62,878 nt of DNA from DATAEG01 sp036258135 (GCA_036258135.1 DATAEG010000166.1:1-62878), one strand, 5' to 3'. Shown: positions 1 through 8,662, counted from the stretch's first letter. Numbers and translations: made by a program. The notes: a model not told the origin generated them from the sequence alone.

Positions 1-935
1 TCGAACAAGCGCTCCGACGCGATCATCGCGCCGATCGGTGAGTAGCCCGACGTCATGCCCTTGGCACATGTGATGATGTCCGGGACATAGCCGAAGTCGT
101 CGCAGGCGAACATCGAACCGATCCGCCCGAACGCGCAGATGACCTCGTCCGAGACGAGCAGGACGTCGTACTCGTCGCAGATCTCGCGGACCCGGTCGAA
201 GTACCCCGGCGGCGGCGGGAAGCAGCCGCCGGAGTTCTGCACCGGCTCCAGGAAGACGGCGGCCACGGTGTCGGGCCCCTCGAAGAGGATGGCCTCCTCG
301 ATCCGGTTGGCCGCCCATAGCCCGAAGGCCTTGCCGTCGTCGCGCAGGTGCTCCGGCGCCCGGTAGATGTTGGTGTTCGGCACCTTGAACGCCCCGGGCA
401 CGAGCGGCTCGAAGGCCTGCCGGGCCGCCGGGATTCCGGTGATCGACAACGCGCCTTGCGGTGTGCCGTGATAGGCCACCGAGCGAGAGATGACCTTGTA
501 CTTCGTGGGCTTGCCCACCAACTTGAAGTACTGCTTGGCCAGCTTCCACGCCGTCTCGACAGCCTCCCCGCCGCCGGTGGTGAAGAAGACCCGGTTCAGG
601 TCGCCGGGCGCGTACGCGGCCAGCCGTTCGGCGAGGTCGATCGCCGCCGGGTGCGCGTAGGACCACAGCGGGAAGAACGCCAGATCGCCGGCCTGGCCGC
701 GGGCCACGTCCGCCAGTTCCCGCCGGCCATGCCCGACCTGGACGACGAAGAGCCCGGCAAGGCCGTCCAGATAGCGGCGTCCCTCGGTGTCCCAGATGTA
801 GGCGCCCTCGCCACGCTCGATGATTGGCACCGGGTTCTGCTGGTAAGTGGAGTGGCGCGTGAAGTGCATCCACAGGTGGTCGCGCGCGGCGTCGGCGCGA
901 GCGGTGCCCCGAGGTGTGGTGGACGCGGCCGTCAT
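1..935 (-). CDS. Class III aminotransferase, partial (runs off left edge)
   Basis: PLP-dependent fold-type I transaminase, cytosolic, moving an amino group from an omega-amine donor to a keto acid. I read 311 codons on the minus strand; roughly the last 130 residues lie beyond the left edge, judged from a family length near 450. Visible family marks are LFVVQVGHG, the cofactor-phosphate segment FFTTGGGEAVE, the Asp-bearing LLVSDEVICAFG, and ITCAKGMTSGYSPIGAM, whose Lys (about residue 292) would form the Schiff base. The ATG at 935 overlaps the stop of the upstream Lrp-type gene by four bases (ATGA), so the two are translationally coupled. Neighbouring aminoaldehyde-type dehydrogenase and saccharopine-dehydrogenase-like genes suggest a polyamine, GABA or lysine-derived substrate; that is inference. 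Confidence 0.9.
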   Translation of the reverse strand, partial: MTAASTTPRGTARADAARDHLWMHFTRHSTYQQNPVPIIERGEGAYIWDTEGRRYLDGLAGLFVVQVGHGRRELADVARGQAGDLAFFPLWSYAHPAAIDLAERLAAYAPGDLNRVFFTTGGGEAVETAWKLAKQYFKLVGKPTKYKVISRSVAYHGTPQGALSITGIPAARQAFEPLVPGAFKVPNTNIYRAPEHLRDDGKAFGLWAANRIEEAILFEGPDTVAAVFLEPVQNSGGCFPPPPGYFDRVREICDEYDVLLVSDEVICAFGRIGSMFACDDFGYVPDIITCAKGMTSGYSPIGAMIASERLF

Positions 936-1402
936 CTGGTCCCCCAGTCGTAACGCTGCCGGTGCAGCTTCAGGTACACGAAGGTCTCCGTACTGACCAC
1001 GCCCTCGCAGGGGCGGATCTTCTTGGCGATGAGCTCCAGCAGATGCGCGTCGTCCTCGCAGACGACCTCGACCAGAAGGTCGAACGACCCAGCCGTGATG
1101 ACTACATAGTCGACTTCGGTCAACTTCTCGAATTCGGCCGCCACCGCGACAGGATCGCCGCCCACCCGCACACCGATCATGGCCTGTCGGGCGAAGCCGA
1201 CCTGAACCGGATCGGTGACCGCCACGATCTGCATTACCCCAGACTCGAGCAGCCGCTGGACGCGCTGCCTGACCGCGGCCTCGGACAGTCCCACCGACTC
1301 GCCGATGGACGCGTACGACCGCCGCCCGTCGTGCTGGAGCGCCTCGATGATCGCCTTGGAGACGTCGTCGAGCCCGGTGCCGCTAAGCGCCCGGGTCGTC
1401 AT
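932..1402 (-). CDS. Lrp/AsnC-family transcriptional regulator
   Basis: DNA-binding regulator of about 156 residues, the normal size for the family. An N-terminal helix-turn-helix is seen in YASIGESVGLSEAAVRQRV, followed by an alpha/beta RAM domain (from about residue 60) that in this family binds amino acids and drives oligomerisation. I chose the ATG at 1402 because a longer frame from 1480 begins with a Cys/Trp-rich, unconserved stretch. It is divergent from the aldehyde dehydrogenase gene and overlaps the aminotransferase by four bases, so it probably controls both in response to an amino acid or amine. Function as local regulator is inferred from position. Confidence 0.9.
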   Translation of the reverse strand: MTTRALSGTGLDDVSKAIIEALQHDGRRSYASIGESVGLSEAAVRQRVQRLLESGVMQIVAVTDPVQVGFARQAMIGVRVGGDPVAVAAEFEKLTEVDYVVITAGSFDLLVEVVCEDDAHLLELIAKKIRPCEGVVSTETFVYLKLHRQRYDWGTR

Positions 1403-1566
1403 GCTCCGATCATCGACGCCCCAAAGCCGGCACGCAAGCGATTCCGTCGCTCCAGACCATTTCGAGCACGCATTCCGCACAGCAGCGCGGCCAGCGCCAT
1501 TGATTCCGTCTATCTATACCGGCGCATAGGCTCGGCCGCAGAATCCCACCCTTGCCGGAGGCGTCC

Positions 1567-3003
1567 GTGACCGAATCTCGAACCGTGCGCAACTTTGTCG
1601 ACGGCAAGTTCGCCGACGCCCAGGACGGCCGGACCAGTGACCTGATCGACCCCGCGCACGGGACGGTGTTCGGCACCGCGCCGATCTCGACCGCGGCGGA
1701 CGTCGACACCGCGATGCAGGCGGCCGCGTCCGCCTTCGAGTCCTGGAAGCACACCACTCCGTCCGAACGGCAGAAGGCGCTGCTCAAGATTGCCGACGCA
1801 GTGGAGGCGCGGGCCGGCGAGTTCTCAGACGCCGAGGTGCTCAACACCGGCAAGCCGCGCGCGTCGGTGGCCGCCGACGAGGTGCCGCCCGCGGTAGACC
1901 AGATCCGGTTCTTCGCCGGTGCCGCCCGGGTGCTCGAAGGTCGCGCCGCCGCGGAGTACATGACGGGGCACACTTCCTTCATCCGGCGCGAGCCGGTCGG
2001 CGTCTGCGGCCAAGTCACGCCGTGGAACTACCCGCTGATGATGGCGGTCTGGAAGATCGCGCCCGCCCTCGCCGCCGGCAACACCGTCGTGCTCAAGCCC
2101 AGCGACACCACTCCGCTGACCACGGTGATGCTGGCGGAGTTGGCTGCCGAGTTCTTGCCGCCGGGCGTCTTCAACGTGGTGTGCGGCGACCGCGACACGG
2201 GACGTGCGGTGATGGGACATAAGACGCCGGCCATGGTGTCGATCACCGGCTCGGTGCGCGCCGGCATGGAAGTGGCGGCCAGCGCGGCCAGCGACGTGAA
2301 GCGGGTGCACCTGGAGTTGGGCGGCAAAGCGCCGGTGGTCGTCTTCGACGATGCCGACGTGGCCGCAGCCGCGGAGGGCATCGCCGTCGGTGGCTATTTC
2401 AACGCCGGGCAGGACTGCACGGCGGCCTCTCGGGTCCTGGCCGGTCCGAGCGTGCACGACGATTTCGTCGCCGCCCTCGCCGACCAGGCGAAGAACCATG
2501 CCGCCACTGGTCAGCCGGACGATGACGTGCTGTTCGGCCCGCTCATCACCGAGGCGCAGGCCGAGCGGGTGACCGGCTTCTTGGACCGGTTGCCCGACCA
2601 CGCCGACGTCGCTGCCGGCGGGCACCGGTTGGACGAGCCCGGCTTCTTCCACGAGGCCACCGTCGTCGCGGGGCTGCGGCAGGACGACGAGATGGTCCAG
2701 AGCGAGGTCTTCGGGCCGGTCATCAGCGTCCAGCGCTTCAGCGACGAGGCCGAGGCGCTGCGCTGGGCCAACGGGGTCGAGTACGGTCTGGCCGCCTCCG
2801 TCTGGACCAAAGACCACGGCCGGGCCATGCGGTTCGCCCGCGACCTGGACTTCGGCTGCGTGTGGATCAACGCGCACATTCCGCTGGTGGCCGAGATGCC
2901 GCACGGCGGCTTCAAGCACTCCGGCTACGGCAAGGACCTGTCGATGTACGGGCTGGAGGACTACACCCGGATCAAGCACGTGATGAGCAATATCGACGTC
3001 TGA
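1567..3003 (+). CDS. NAD(P)-dependent aldehyde dehydrogenase, aminobutyraldehyde/betaine-aldehyde type
   Basis: Oxidises an aldehyde to the acid with NAD(P)+. The 478-residue length is typical. The general-base Glu lies in ELGGKAP (about residue 250) and the catalytic Cys in GQDCTA (about 284); the N-terminal cofactor-binding segment includes TPWNYPLMMAVWKIAPALAA. A TTG at 1552 is in frame, but I prefer the GTG at 1567, which has a perfect GGAGG at 1557-1561 five bases upstream. Sequence style (NFVDGKF, GQDCTAASR) resembles gamma-aminobutyraldehyde dehydrogenases, which follow an aminotransferase in putrescine breakdown; the class III aminotransferase gene next door supports this. Exact substrate is not provable from sequence. 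Confidence 0.9.
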   Translation: MTESRTVRNFVDGKFADAQDGRTSDLIDPAHGTVFGTAPISTAADVDTAMQAAASAFESWKHTTPSERQKALLKIADAVEARAGEFSDAEVLNTGKPRASVAADEVPPAVDQIRFFAGAARVLEGRAAAEYMTGHTSFIRREPVGVCGQVTPWNYPLMMAVWKIAPALAAGNTVVLKPSDTTPLTTVMLAELAAEFLPPGVFNVVCGDRDTGRAVMGHKTPAMVSITGSVRAGMEVAASAASDVKRVHLELGGKAPVVVFDDADVAAAAEGIAVGGYFNAGQDCTAASRVLAGPSVHDDFVAALADQAKNHAATGQPDDDVLFGPLITEAQAERVTGFLDRLPDHADVAAGGHRLDEPGFFHEATVVAGLRQDDEMVQSEVFGPVISVQRFSDEAEALRWANGVEYGLAASVWTKDHGRAMRFARDLDFGCVWINAHIPLVAEMPHGGFKHSGYGKDLSMYGLEDYTRIKHVMSNIDV

Positions 3004-3123
3004 CCGGGCCGCGCAGCTGGGGTCGGATCGTGGCTGGTTTGCGACGATTTCCGTCGACAACTGAATCATTTGGCACTGAAACCCTTGCAGAAACGCCCTT
3101 CTGCTGCGATAAACGCTCTAGCC

Positions 3124-3145
3124 CTCGGCGTGTCCGGACGCCGAG
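3124..3145. terminator. Hairpin between aldehyde dehydrogenase and small ORF
   Basis: Perfect 8-bp inverted repeat CTCGGCGT / ACGCCGAG with a 6-base loop, 120 bases after the dehydrogenase stop and 20 bases before the ATG of the 53-codon ORF. No U-run follows, which is common in high-GC actinobacteria. It could terminate the dehydrogenase transcript or be a leader structure for the next genes. Confidence 0.5.
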
Positions 3146-3165
3146 CCGAGCTTCGGGAGTTGCCG

Positions 3166-3327
3166 ATGACCGCCGAAACCACTCTTGAGCAGCGCCCCTC
3201 GTCCGACGACGGCGAGACCCTCAACCGTGATACGCCGATCTTCCTGGCCGAGGACGAGCCCATCACCGCTGGTCTCCTGCCCGACTCCGGATCGCAGGAG
3301 CACCTGATCGTGCCTCCGCCGGACTGA
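3166..3327 (+). CDS. Small acidic protein of unknown function (53 aa)
   Basis: A 53-codon frame with an ATG at 3166 preceded by GGGAG six bases upstream, ending nine bases before the GTG of the saccharopine-dehydrogenase-like gene. The product is acidic and Pro-rich at the end (ends LIVPPPD), with no Cys, no membrane segment and no signal peptide. I do not recognise it. The good ribosome-binding site and tight spacing to the next gene argue for translation; it could be a coupling leader ORF or a small partner protein. A longer in-frame start at 3070 exists but lacks a clear ribosome-binding site and would run through the hairpin. Confidence 0.5.
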   Translation: MTAETTLEQRPSSDDGETLNRDTPIFLAEDEPITAGLLPDSGSQEHLIVPPPD

Positions 3328-3336
3328 TCCGGTCCG

Positions 3337-4581
3337 GTGCGCATCCTGCTCGTCGGTTCAGGGGGCGTCGGGGACGCCTTCGCGCGGATCGCGGCACGCC
3401 GCAGCTTCTTCGAGACCGTCGTGGTCAGCGACTATGACCGGGCTCGAGCGGAGCGGACGGTGGCAGCGGTTTCGGGCGGCGGCGGAACCGAGCGCCGATT
3501 CGTCGCTGCCCACCTGGACGCCTCGTCCGCCGACGCCGTGACGGCACTCGCCCGCGAGTACGGGATCACACACGTCATGAACGCCGTCGATCCCCGATTC
3601 GTCATGCCGATCTTCCGCGGAGCGCTTCAGGCCGGTGCCGACTACCTGGATATGGCCATGTCGCTGTCGCAGCGCCACACCGAGGCGCCCTATGAGAAGA
3701 CCGGCGTCAAGCTGGGCGACGAGCAGTTCGCGATGGCCAAAGAATGGGAGCAGGCCGACCGGCTGGCGCTGGTGGGTATGGGTGTGGAGCCATGGCTCTC
3801 CGACGTGTTCGCCCGCTACGCTGCCGACCATCTCTTCAGCGAGATCGACGAGTTGGGCACCCGGGACGGCTCGAACCTCGTAGTCGCGGGCTATGAATTC
3901 GCGCCCTCGTTCTCGATTTGGACCACGATCGAGGAGTGCCTGAACCCGCCGGTCATCTGGGAGAAGAACCGAGGCTGGTTCGTCACCGAGCCGTTCAGCG
4001 AGCCGGAGGTGTTCGACTTCCCGGGTGGCATCGGACCGGTCGAGTGCGTCAACGTCGAGCATGAAGAAGTGCTGCTCATGCCGCGCTGGGTGGAGGCGAA
4101 GCGGGTCACGTTCAAGTACGGCCTGGGTAGCGAGTTCATCGACGTGCTCAAGACCCTGCACAAGCTGGGCCTGGACAGTACCGACCCGGTGAGCGTGAAG
4201 GGCACGCAGGTCTCACCACGTGACGTCGTCGCTGCCTGCCTGCCCGACCCCGCCGGGCTCGGCGACGCGATGAGCGGCTCGACGTGTGCCGGGCTGTGGG
4301 TGACCGGTACCAGCAAGGACGGCGGTCCGCGGGCCGTCTACCTCTCCCACGTCGTGGACAACGCCGACACCATGCGCGACTACGGGGCCCAGTGCGTGGT
4401 GTGGCAGACCGCGATCAACCCGGTGGTAGCCCTCGAGTTGCTGGCCGCGGGCACGTGGTCCGGCACCGGCGTGTTGGGCCCGGAGGCCTTCGACGCCCAG
4501 CCGTTCCTCGATCTGCTGGCCGGCGACGAGCCGGAGGGCTACGGCAGCCGGTGGCAGCTGGAGGACCGTCCCGTCGCCTGA
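3337..4581 (+). CDS. Saccharopine dehydrogenase-like NAD(P)-binding protein
   Basis: Cytosolic oxidoreductase of 414 residues. The N-terminal Rossmann motif MRILLVGSGGVGDAFA begins at residue 1; the rest matches the saccharopine dehydrogenase / homospermidine synthase / carboxynorspermidine synthase superfamily in layout (Rossmann core, then an alpha/beta dimer domain from about residue 135). Members form or cleave secondary amines by reductive condensation of an amine with an aldehyde or keto acid. Set beside a transaminase and an aminoaldehyde dehydrogenase, an amine such as a polyamine or lysine derivative is the likely substrate. The start is a GTG with a weak upstream purine run (TCCGGTCC), so it may rely on translation from the preceding 53-codon ORF. 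The family is fairly sure; the reaction is not. Confidence 0.8.
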   Translation: MRILLVGSGGVGDAFARIAARRSFFETVVVSDYDRARAERTVAAVSGGGGTERRFVAAHLDASSADAVTALAREYGITHVMNAVDPRFVMPIFRGALQAGADYLDMAMSLSQRHTEAPYEKTGVKLGDEQFAMAKEWEQADRLALVGMGVEPWLSDVFARYAADHLFSEIDELGTRDGSNLVVAGYEFAPSFSIWTTIEECLNPPVIWEKNRGWFVTEPFSEPEVFDFPGGIGPVECVNVEHEEVLLMPRWVEAKRVTFKYGLGSEFIDVLKTLHKLGLDSTDPVSVKGTQVSPRDVVAACLPDPAGLGDAMSGSTCAGLWVTGTSKDGGPRAVYLSHVVDNADTMRDYGAQCVVWQTAINPVVALELLAAGTWSGTGVLGPEAFDAQPFLDLLAGDEPEGYGSRWQLEDRPVA

Positions 4582-4589
4582 CCCCCGAG

Positions 4590-5324
4590 TCAGTTCGGAC
4601 CGGCGTCGCCCATGGCAGGCACCTCGGGCGGTGACTTGAAGCTGTAGCTCGACCGGAAGAAGCCGTGCAGTGTCGGCTCGCCGATGTCGATGTTATGGCC
4701 GATCGGCGAGACCTTGGACGGGTGGGCGGCGCTGAACGTGATCCAGACGTCGTCGGCGGAGTCGTGGTCGGTGTTCGGGTCGTAGACGTTGATCGTGACG
4801 AACTCGTCGTCGTCGACCTGGTAGCCGTAGGCGAGCACCTGGTGGCACTTCCCGATCTGGCGCAGGTCCGGGGTGTGCACGGTCACGAGCCCGAGCGGGC
4901 TGGGGTGGCCCGAGTCGATGTCGGCCCGCACCCGCGGCCAGCTGTTTCGCACGGTCCGCGAGAACGTGCCGGCGCGCCGGCCCAGGACGAAGTTCACGTC
5001 GCCCGAGGACAGCACCATCCAGTCCGCGTACTGGGCGACGCCCGCCGGGGCGTTGAAGCTGTCGATCAGACGGTCGGTGATGTATTTGAACAGCCGGGTG
5101 TCGGGCCCGGGCGGTTGGTCGTCCGGCGGCGGCGGCAGGTTCGCCTCGAAGTAGTCACGCACGGCGAAGACCATCCCGCCGCACACGCCTTGGCTGGCGT
5201 TGCCGACGCCCACCGTGCCGACGATCCCGAGATGAATGCGCACCGTCGGCGCTGGCGGGAACGTGTTGGTGAACCGGAACGCGTTCGTACTCGGCCGGAA
5301 GTTCGGCACCGAACCCGACTCCAT
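4590..5324 (-). CDS. Papain-like cysteine-peptidase-fold protein
   Basis: 244-residue protein without signal peptide or membrane segment. It shows the spaced residues of a papain-like fold: Gln45 and Cys48 in NASQGVCGGMVFAV, His161 in GKCHQVLAYGY and Asp182/Asn184 in NVYDPN. That order (Q..C..H..D/N) is that of C1/C39-like peptidases, so a Cys-His-Asp triad is plausible; substrate and activity are unknown. A Pro-rich linker sits at about 64-75. It is the last gene of a minus-strand series after aldolase and NAD kinase, 63 bases downstream of the latter, and its end faces the end of the saccharopine-dehydrogenase-like gene only eight bases away. Confidence 0.6.
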   Translation of the reverse strand: MESGSVPNFRPSTNAFRFTNTFPPAPTVRIHLGIVGTVGVGNASQGVCGGMVFAVRDYFEANLPPPPDDQPPGPDTRLFKYITDRLIDSFNAPAGVAQYADWMVLSSGDVNFVLGRRAGTFSRTVRNSWPRVRADIDSGHPSPLGLVTVHTPDLRQIGKCHQVLAYGYQVDDDEFVTINVYDPNTDHDSADDVWITFSAAHPSKVSPIGHNIDIGEPTLHGFFRSSYSFKSPPEVPAMGDAGPN

Positions 5325-5387
5325 GACGCCTCCTGCCCGCTTGCTCGCCCGTTGGGCAAACAGCGTCGGGGAGAACGTGACGGCCCG

Positions 5388-6437
5388 TCAACCGCCGAGC
5401 AGCCGGCGATCGCCGGGCGGCATATCCGGCGGCAACGGGATGCCGGGCTCGTAGACCTCCGGCGTCTCGCCATCGGCCAGTGCGGCCGCGGCGTCGGCCA
5501 GGCCGAACCGGTCACGCACCCGGCTGAGGAAGTCGGTGTCCTTCAAACGCACCAGCCGGGCCCGGCGGGCGCTGGCGTAGACGCTGACCCAGTCGCCGGG
5601 CTCGATCACGCCGCGCAGTTGACCGTCCACGCTGACGGTTACCGCGCCGGAGCGATCCAGGACCCGCACGCCGATGCGCTGGTCGACGCCCAACACCAGG
5701 CTCCGGTCGAAGATCATGTGCGGGGCCACCGGCGTGAAGACCAGCGCGTCCATGTTCGGCGCCACCAACGGTCCGCCCGCCGAGAAGCTGTAGGCAGTCG
5801 AGCCGGTGGGCGTGGCGACGATTAGAGCGTCGGCGGAGTAGGACGCGAAATGCCGGCCCGAGACATAGACGGCCAGGCTCGCCTGCCGGTCGCGGGTGAG
5901 CTTCTCGAAGACGATGTCGTTCAGGGCGGTCACGTCGATGCGCACACCCCAGCCGATCTCGGTGGCGGTCTGGTCGTGCACCTCCGGCGGTGGCAGCGCC
6001 GGACTGCGGGCGTACTTCATCAACCAATGCAGGTCGGTCGGGATGCCGAGCGGCCGGGACGCCCGCATGGTAAGCGCCAGCCGCTCGTCGACCTGGAACG
6101 TGCCCGCGACGACGGCGGCGAGGGCGTTGTCGATCTCAGCGGTGGTGACCTCGGTGAGGAAGCCGACCCGGCCCACGTCGATGCCGAGCACTGGGGCGTC
6201 GACAGCAGTTGCCATACGCACACCGCGCAGGAACGTGCCGTCGCCGCCCACGGTCACAAAGAGGTCAGGCGAGCCCGCCCGGGCCACCTCGACCTTCTCG
6301 TCCAGCCGCTCGGCGTCTTCCCACTGGTCGACCTCGATACACGGGACGCCGTGCCGGCCGCCCCAGGACCGCACCGCCTCGGCCGCGGTCCGGGCCACCT
6401 CCTTGCCGTTGTGCACGACCAGCCCGATCCGCTTCAC
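5388..6437 (-). CDS. nadK: NAD kinase
   Basis: Phosphorylates NAD+ to NADP+ with ATP or polyphosphate in the cytosol. The hallmark GGDGT is at residues 64-68, the NAD-binding ALNDIVFEK at about 171-179 and TPTGSTAYSFSAGGP at 209-223. At 349 residues it is longer than the usual 280-320: about 30 extra residues (roughly 128-160, HWLMKYARSPALPPPE region) interrupt the sequence before the ND motif and a Pro-rich tail of about 20 residues ends the protein. It starts four bases after the aldolase stop, so the two are one transcription unit. Family assignment is firm; the insertion may be lineage-specific. Confidence 0.92.
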   Translation of the reverse strand: MKRIGLVVHNGKEVARTAAEAVRSWGGRHGVPCIEVDQWEDAERLDEKVEVARAGSPDLFVTVGGDGTFLRGVRMATAVDAPVLGIDVGRVGFLTEVTTAEIDNALAAVVAGTFQVDERLALTMRASRPLGIPTDLHWLMKYARSPALPPPEVHDQTATEIGWGVRIDVTALNDIVFEKLTRDRQASLAVYVSGRHFASYSADALIVATPTGSTAYSFSAGGPLVAPNMDALVFTPVAPHMIFDRSLVLGVDQRIGVRVLDRSGAVTVSVDGQLRGVIEPGDWVSVYASARRARLVRLKDTDFLSRVRDRFGLADAAAALADGETPEVYEPGIPLPPDMPPGDRRLLGG

Positions 6438-6441
6438 CGCA

Positions 6442-7293
6442 TCACGCTCCCCCGCACACTTTAAGGAGGTGCTCGGCGACCCGGCTCATCTCGTCCCGCG
6501 CCGGCGCCAGATATACGCGAGGGTCGACGACGGCGTCGTCCGCGGCCAGCGACGCCCGCACCGACCGGGTCAGGGCGATGTTCAGCGCGGTGCCGATGTT
6601 GATCTTGGTCATCCCGGCCGACACGGCGGCGCGCAGCTGCTCGTCCGGGACGCCCGACGAACCGTGCAACACCAGAGGCACGGCGAGCCGAGCGTGGAGG
6701 GTTTTGATGAGGTCGACGTCGAGGCGTGCGGTGCGTTCGCGCATGGCGTGCTTGCTGCCCACGGCCACGGCCAGAGCGTCGATGCCGGTCTCGGCCACGA
6801 AGGCGACGGCCTCGTCGGGATCGGTTCGCACCCCCTCGGCATGCGCGCTCAGCGGAGCGTCCGGCTTTCCGCCGACATACCCGAGCTCGGCCTCGACCCA
6901 GAGCCCCGCCTCGTGGGCGCGCCGCGCCGCCTCTCGGGTGCGCGCCACATTTTCGTCGTACGGCAGGGCGCCGGCGTCGTACATGATCGAGCCGAACGGC
7001 GAGCTGAGCGCGGCGGTGACCAGGTCCGGCTCGGTGACATGGTCCAGGTGCAGGGCTACCGGCGCTCTCGCCTTCCGGGCGATGGCCGCGGCCGCGAGCG
7101 CGATCGGCTCGATCCGGCCGCTGTGGAAGCGGGCGGCGTTCTCGCTGACCTGGATGATCACGGGCCGCCCGGCATCCTCCGCGGCCTGCGCCACGGCCTC
7201 GGCATGCTCTAGGGTGATGACGTTGAATGCGGCGATCGCATGGCCGGCCTGGTAGGCCTCCTCGATCAGCTCGCGGGAGGTCACCAGCGCCAT
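6442..7293 (-). CDS. Class II (zinc) fructose/tagatose-bisphosphate-type aldolase
   Basis: 283 residues, matching the GatY/KbaY/FbaA size range. Reversible aldol cleavage of a ketose 1,6-bisphosphate to dihydroxyacetone phosphate and an aldehyde, using a divalent metal. Metal and phosphate ligands visible are LHLDH (81-85), VEAELG (133-138), His182 in VGSKHAMR, LHGSSG (209-214) and KINIGT (230-235). The segment around His182 (SKHAMRER) departs from the usual HG-Y-x form, so the natural sugar may not be fructose bisphosphate. First gene of the unit followed at +4 by NAD kinase, an unusual pairing. Confidence 0.85.
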   Translation of the reverse strand: MALVTSRELIEEAYQAGHAIAAFNVITLEHAEAVAQAAEDAGRPVIIQVSENAARFHSGRIEPIALAAAAIARKARAPVALHLDHVTEPDLVTAALSSPFGSIMYDAGALPYDENVARTREAARRAHEAGLWVEAELGYVGGKPDAPLSAHAEGVRTDPDEAVAFVAETGIDALAVAVGSKHAMRERTARLDVDLIKTLHARLAVPLVLHGSSGVPDEQLRAAVSAGMTKINIGTALNIALTRSVRASLAADDAVVDPRVYLAPARDEMSRVAEHLLKVCGGA

Positions 7294-7365
7294 CTGGCCG
7301 CCAAATCGTGGGTCCGGGTCACGTTCCAGACCCTGCCATACGCGGCCCTTACCTGGCCGTCGGCG

Positions 7366-7605
7366 TCAGCAGTCCCAGGCGCTGGCCAGCGACTCTCGGC
7401 GCGCCACGATCGCCTGGCCGGGGACCACGGAAGGCCGCCGCCACGCTGCCGGCAAGCGAAGGCGGCGCCGCCGGCTCGGCGTCGACTGGTCCGGGCACGA
7501 CCGTCTGCGCCGGGCGAGCCCACCCTGACGGGCCCGGTCGGCATCGGCCAGCCGGTCGGCCAGGCGGCCGTGCGCCAGATCGACGCGTACGTCCGTGAAG
7601 TACAT
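7366..7605 (-). CDS. Possible small basic protein, perhaps frameshifted (79 aa)
   Basis: The ATG at 7605 has a strong GAGGGAG eight bases upstream and opens a helical, charged N-terminus (MYFTDVRVDLAHGRLADRL) of the kind seen in short actinobacterial regulators. After about residue 33 the reading becomes Arg- and Pro-rich and implausible (SRRRRLRLPAAWRR), while a neighbouring minus-strand frame reads as an Ala/Val/Pro-rich stretch ending TPTAR then stop. Either the tail is genuine low-complexity sequence or a frameshift occurred near 7505. I do not recognise a family. It lies 72 bases upstream of the aldolase start on the same strand. Confidence 0.35.
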   Translation of the reverse strand: MYFTDVRVDLAHGRLADRLADADRARQGGLARRRRSCPDQSTPSRRRRLRLPAAWRRPSVVPGQAIVARRESLASAWDC

Positions 7606-7814
7606 GGTCACAACTCCCTCATCAGCGAGGGCGGCACCGCCCTCGTGCACCTTGTAGACGTCGTGGGCCACGAAAACGTGAGCCCGCCGTTCGTCGTTGT
7701 CGATACGACGACGGTATGAACTAAGGCAGGGGTGCCGAATCGGGAACGCTCCCCAGATTGGGCTACCGACCGCCTTGGTCCGGTACCTAGGCCGTTTCCT
7801 AGACGGCTTCGGCC

Positions 7815-7852
7815 AGACACCCGACATCCCGGATTCGATCGAACGGGTGTCT
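7815..7852. terminator. Hairpin in the 7606-7906 gap
   Basis: Perfect 9-bp inverted repeat AGACACCCG / CGGGTGTCT with a 20-base loop, 55-90 bases past the ZIP transporter stop on the minus strand. A second small hairpin, GCCGT / ACGGC (7791-7807), lies next to it. They are the likely terminator of the SBP56-ZIP unit. The rest of the 301-base gap holds no frame I would call a gene. Confidence 0.5.
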
Positions 7853-7906
7853 CGGTGGGCGCGGTTCTCGTCTGCGGGGTACAGCTAGGGCGTCGCTCCA
7901 TTCGCC

Positions 7907-8662
7907 TCATCCGGCGGCGTGCACGGCCAGTGCGGTCATGATGGCGGCCATGGTCACGGTGGCGAGGCGCCGAGAGAGCAGAAAGCGACTGGTGCGCACG
8001 TGGAAGGCTCCGCGCAGGCTGACCCGGGCGGCTTGGGCGAGGACGCCGGCGGCTAGGGCGAGCAGCATCGGCCCGGCCGCGGTGGGGAACGCGAACATGC
8101 CGGCTGCGGCCGCGCCGGCCACCGGGCTGAGGCTCATCACGGCTAGCCAGCCGGCCAGACGGCGCGGCTGGCCGCCGAGCAGTGTCGCTGTGGCCAGGCC
8201 TTCGGCGAATGCGTGCACACCCAATGCGATCGTGACCGCCGCGGATCCGGCCAGAACGATGGCCGAGCCCTCCAGGAAGCGGTGGGTCGCCAGTGCCACC
8301 GCCGTGGTGGTGCCACTGGCGCGCTCTTTGTGTTGCTGGCAGCCGCATCCGGCGCGGGCGGCCAGGCCGGTAGCGATGAACGCGCCAACCGCGGTCAGCG
8401 CCACTAGCCCGGGCCAGATCCGCGCGGCGCCGGCGTCGACCCAGGCATCCGGGAGCAGGTGCATCCCCGCGATGACCAGCAGCACGCCTGCGGCGGCTGC
8501 GAACCAGATCTCCGGGTGTCCGCGACGGCGACCGGCCAGCCACGCCCCGGCCACCGTTGCGGCCGCCACCGTGGCGACCCCCAGCATCAGGCGAGGCGGC
8601 ACGGCCGGGGTGCGCGCCCAATCGCCTCGCTGGATGAATTCAAGCACCGCGTGGCCTGTCAT
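7907..8662 (-). CDS. ZIP-family metal transporter
   Basis: Multi-spanning membrane protein of 251 residues that in this family imports Zn2+ or other divalent metals into the cytosol. Seven to eight hydrophobic segments are visible. The metal-site His-x3-Glu motifs occur as HRFLEG and HAFAEG in the two central helices, as expected for ZIP, and a short Cys/His/Lys loop (CGCQQHKE) precedes them. The ATG at 8662 was chosen because the longer frame upstream overlaps the SBP56 gene and reads as Ser/Pro/Thr-rich shadow. It begins 34 bases after the SBP56-like gene on the same strand, suggesting metal supply for that enzyme; this is inference. Confidence 0.85.
   Translation of the reverse strand: MTGHAVLEFIQRGDWARTPAVPPRLMLGVATVAAATVAGAWLAGRRRGHPEIWFAAAAGVLLVIAGMHLLPDAWVDAGAARIWPGLVALTAVGAFIATGLAARAGCGCQQHKERASGTTTAVALATHRFLEGSAIVLAGSAAVTIALGVHAFAEGLATATLLGGQPRRLAGWLAVMSLSPVAGAAAAGMFAFPTAAGPMLLALAAGVLAQAARVSLRGAFHVRTSRFLLSRRLATVTMAAIMTALAVHAAG

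Noticed and set aside
7240..7719. Plus-strand frame of 159 codons
   Set aside because: Overlaps the aldolase start region and the small minus-strand gene; no ribosome-binding site or recognisable sequence.
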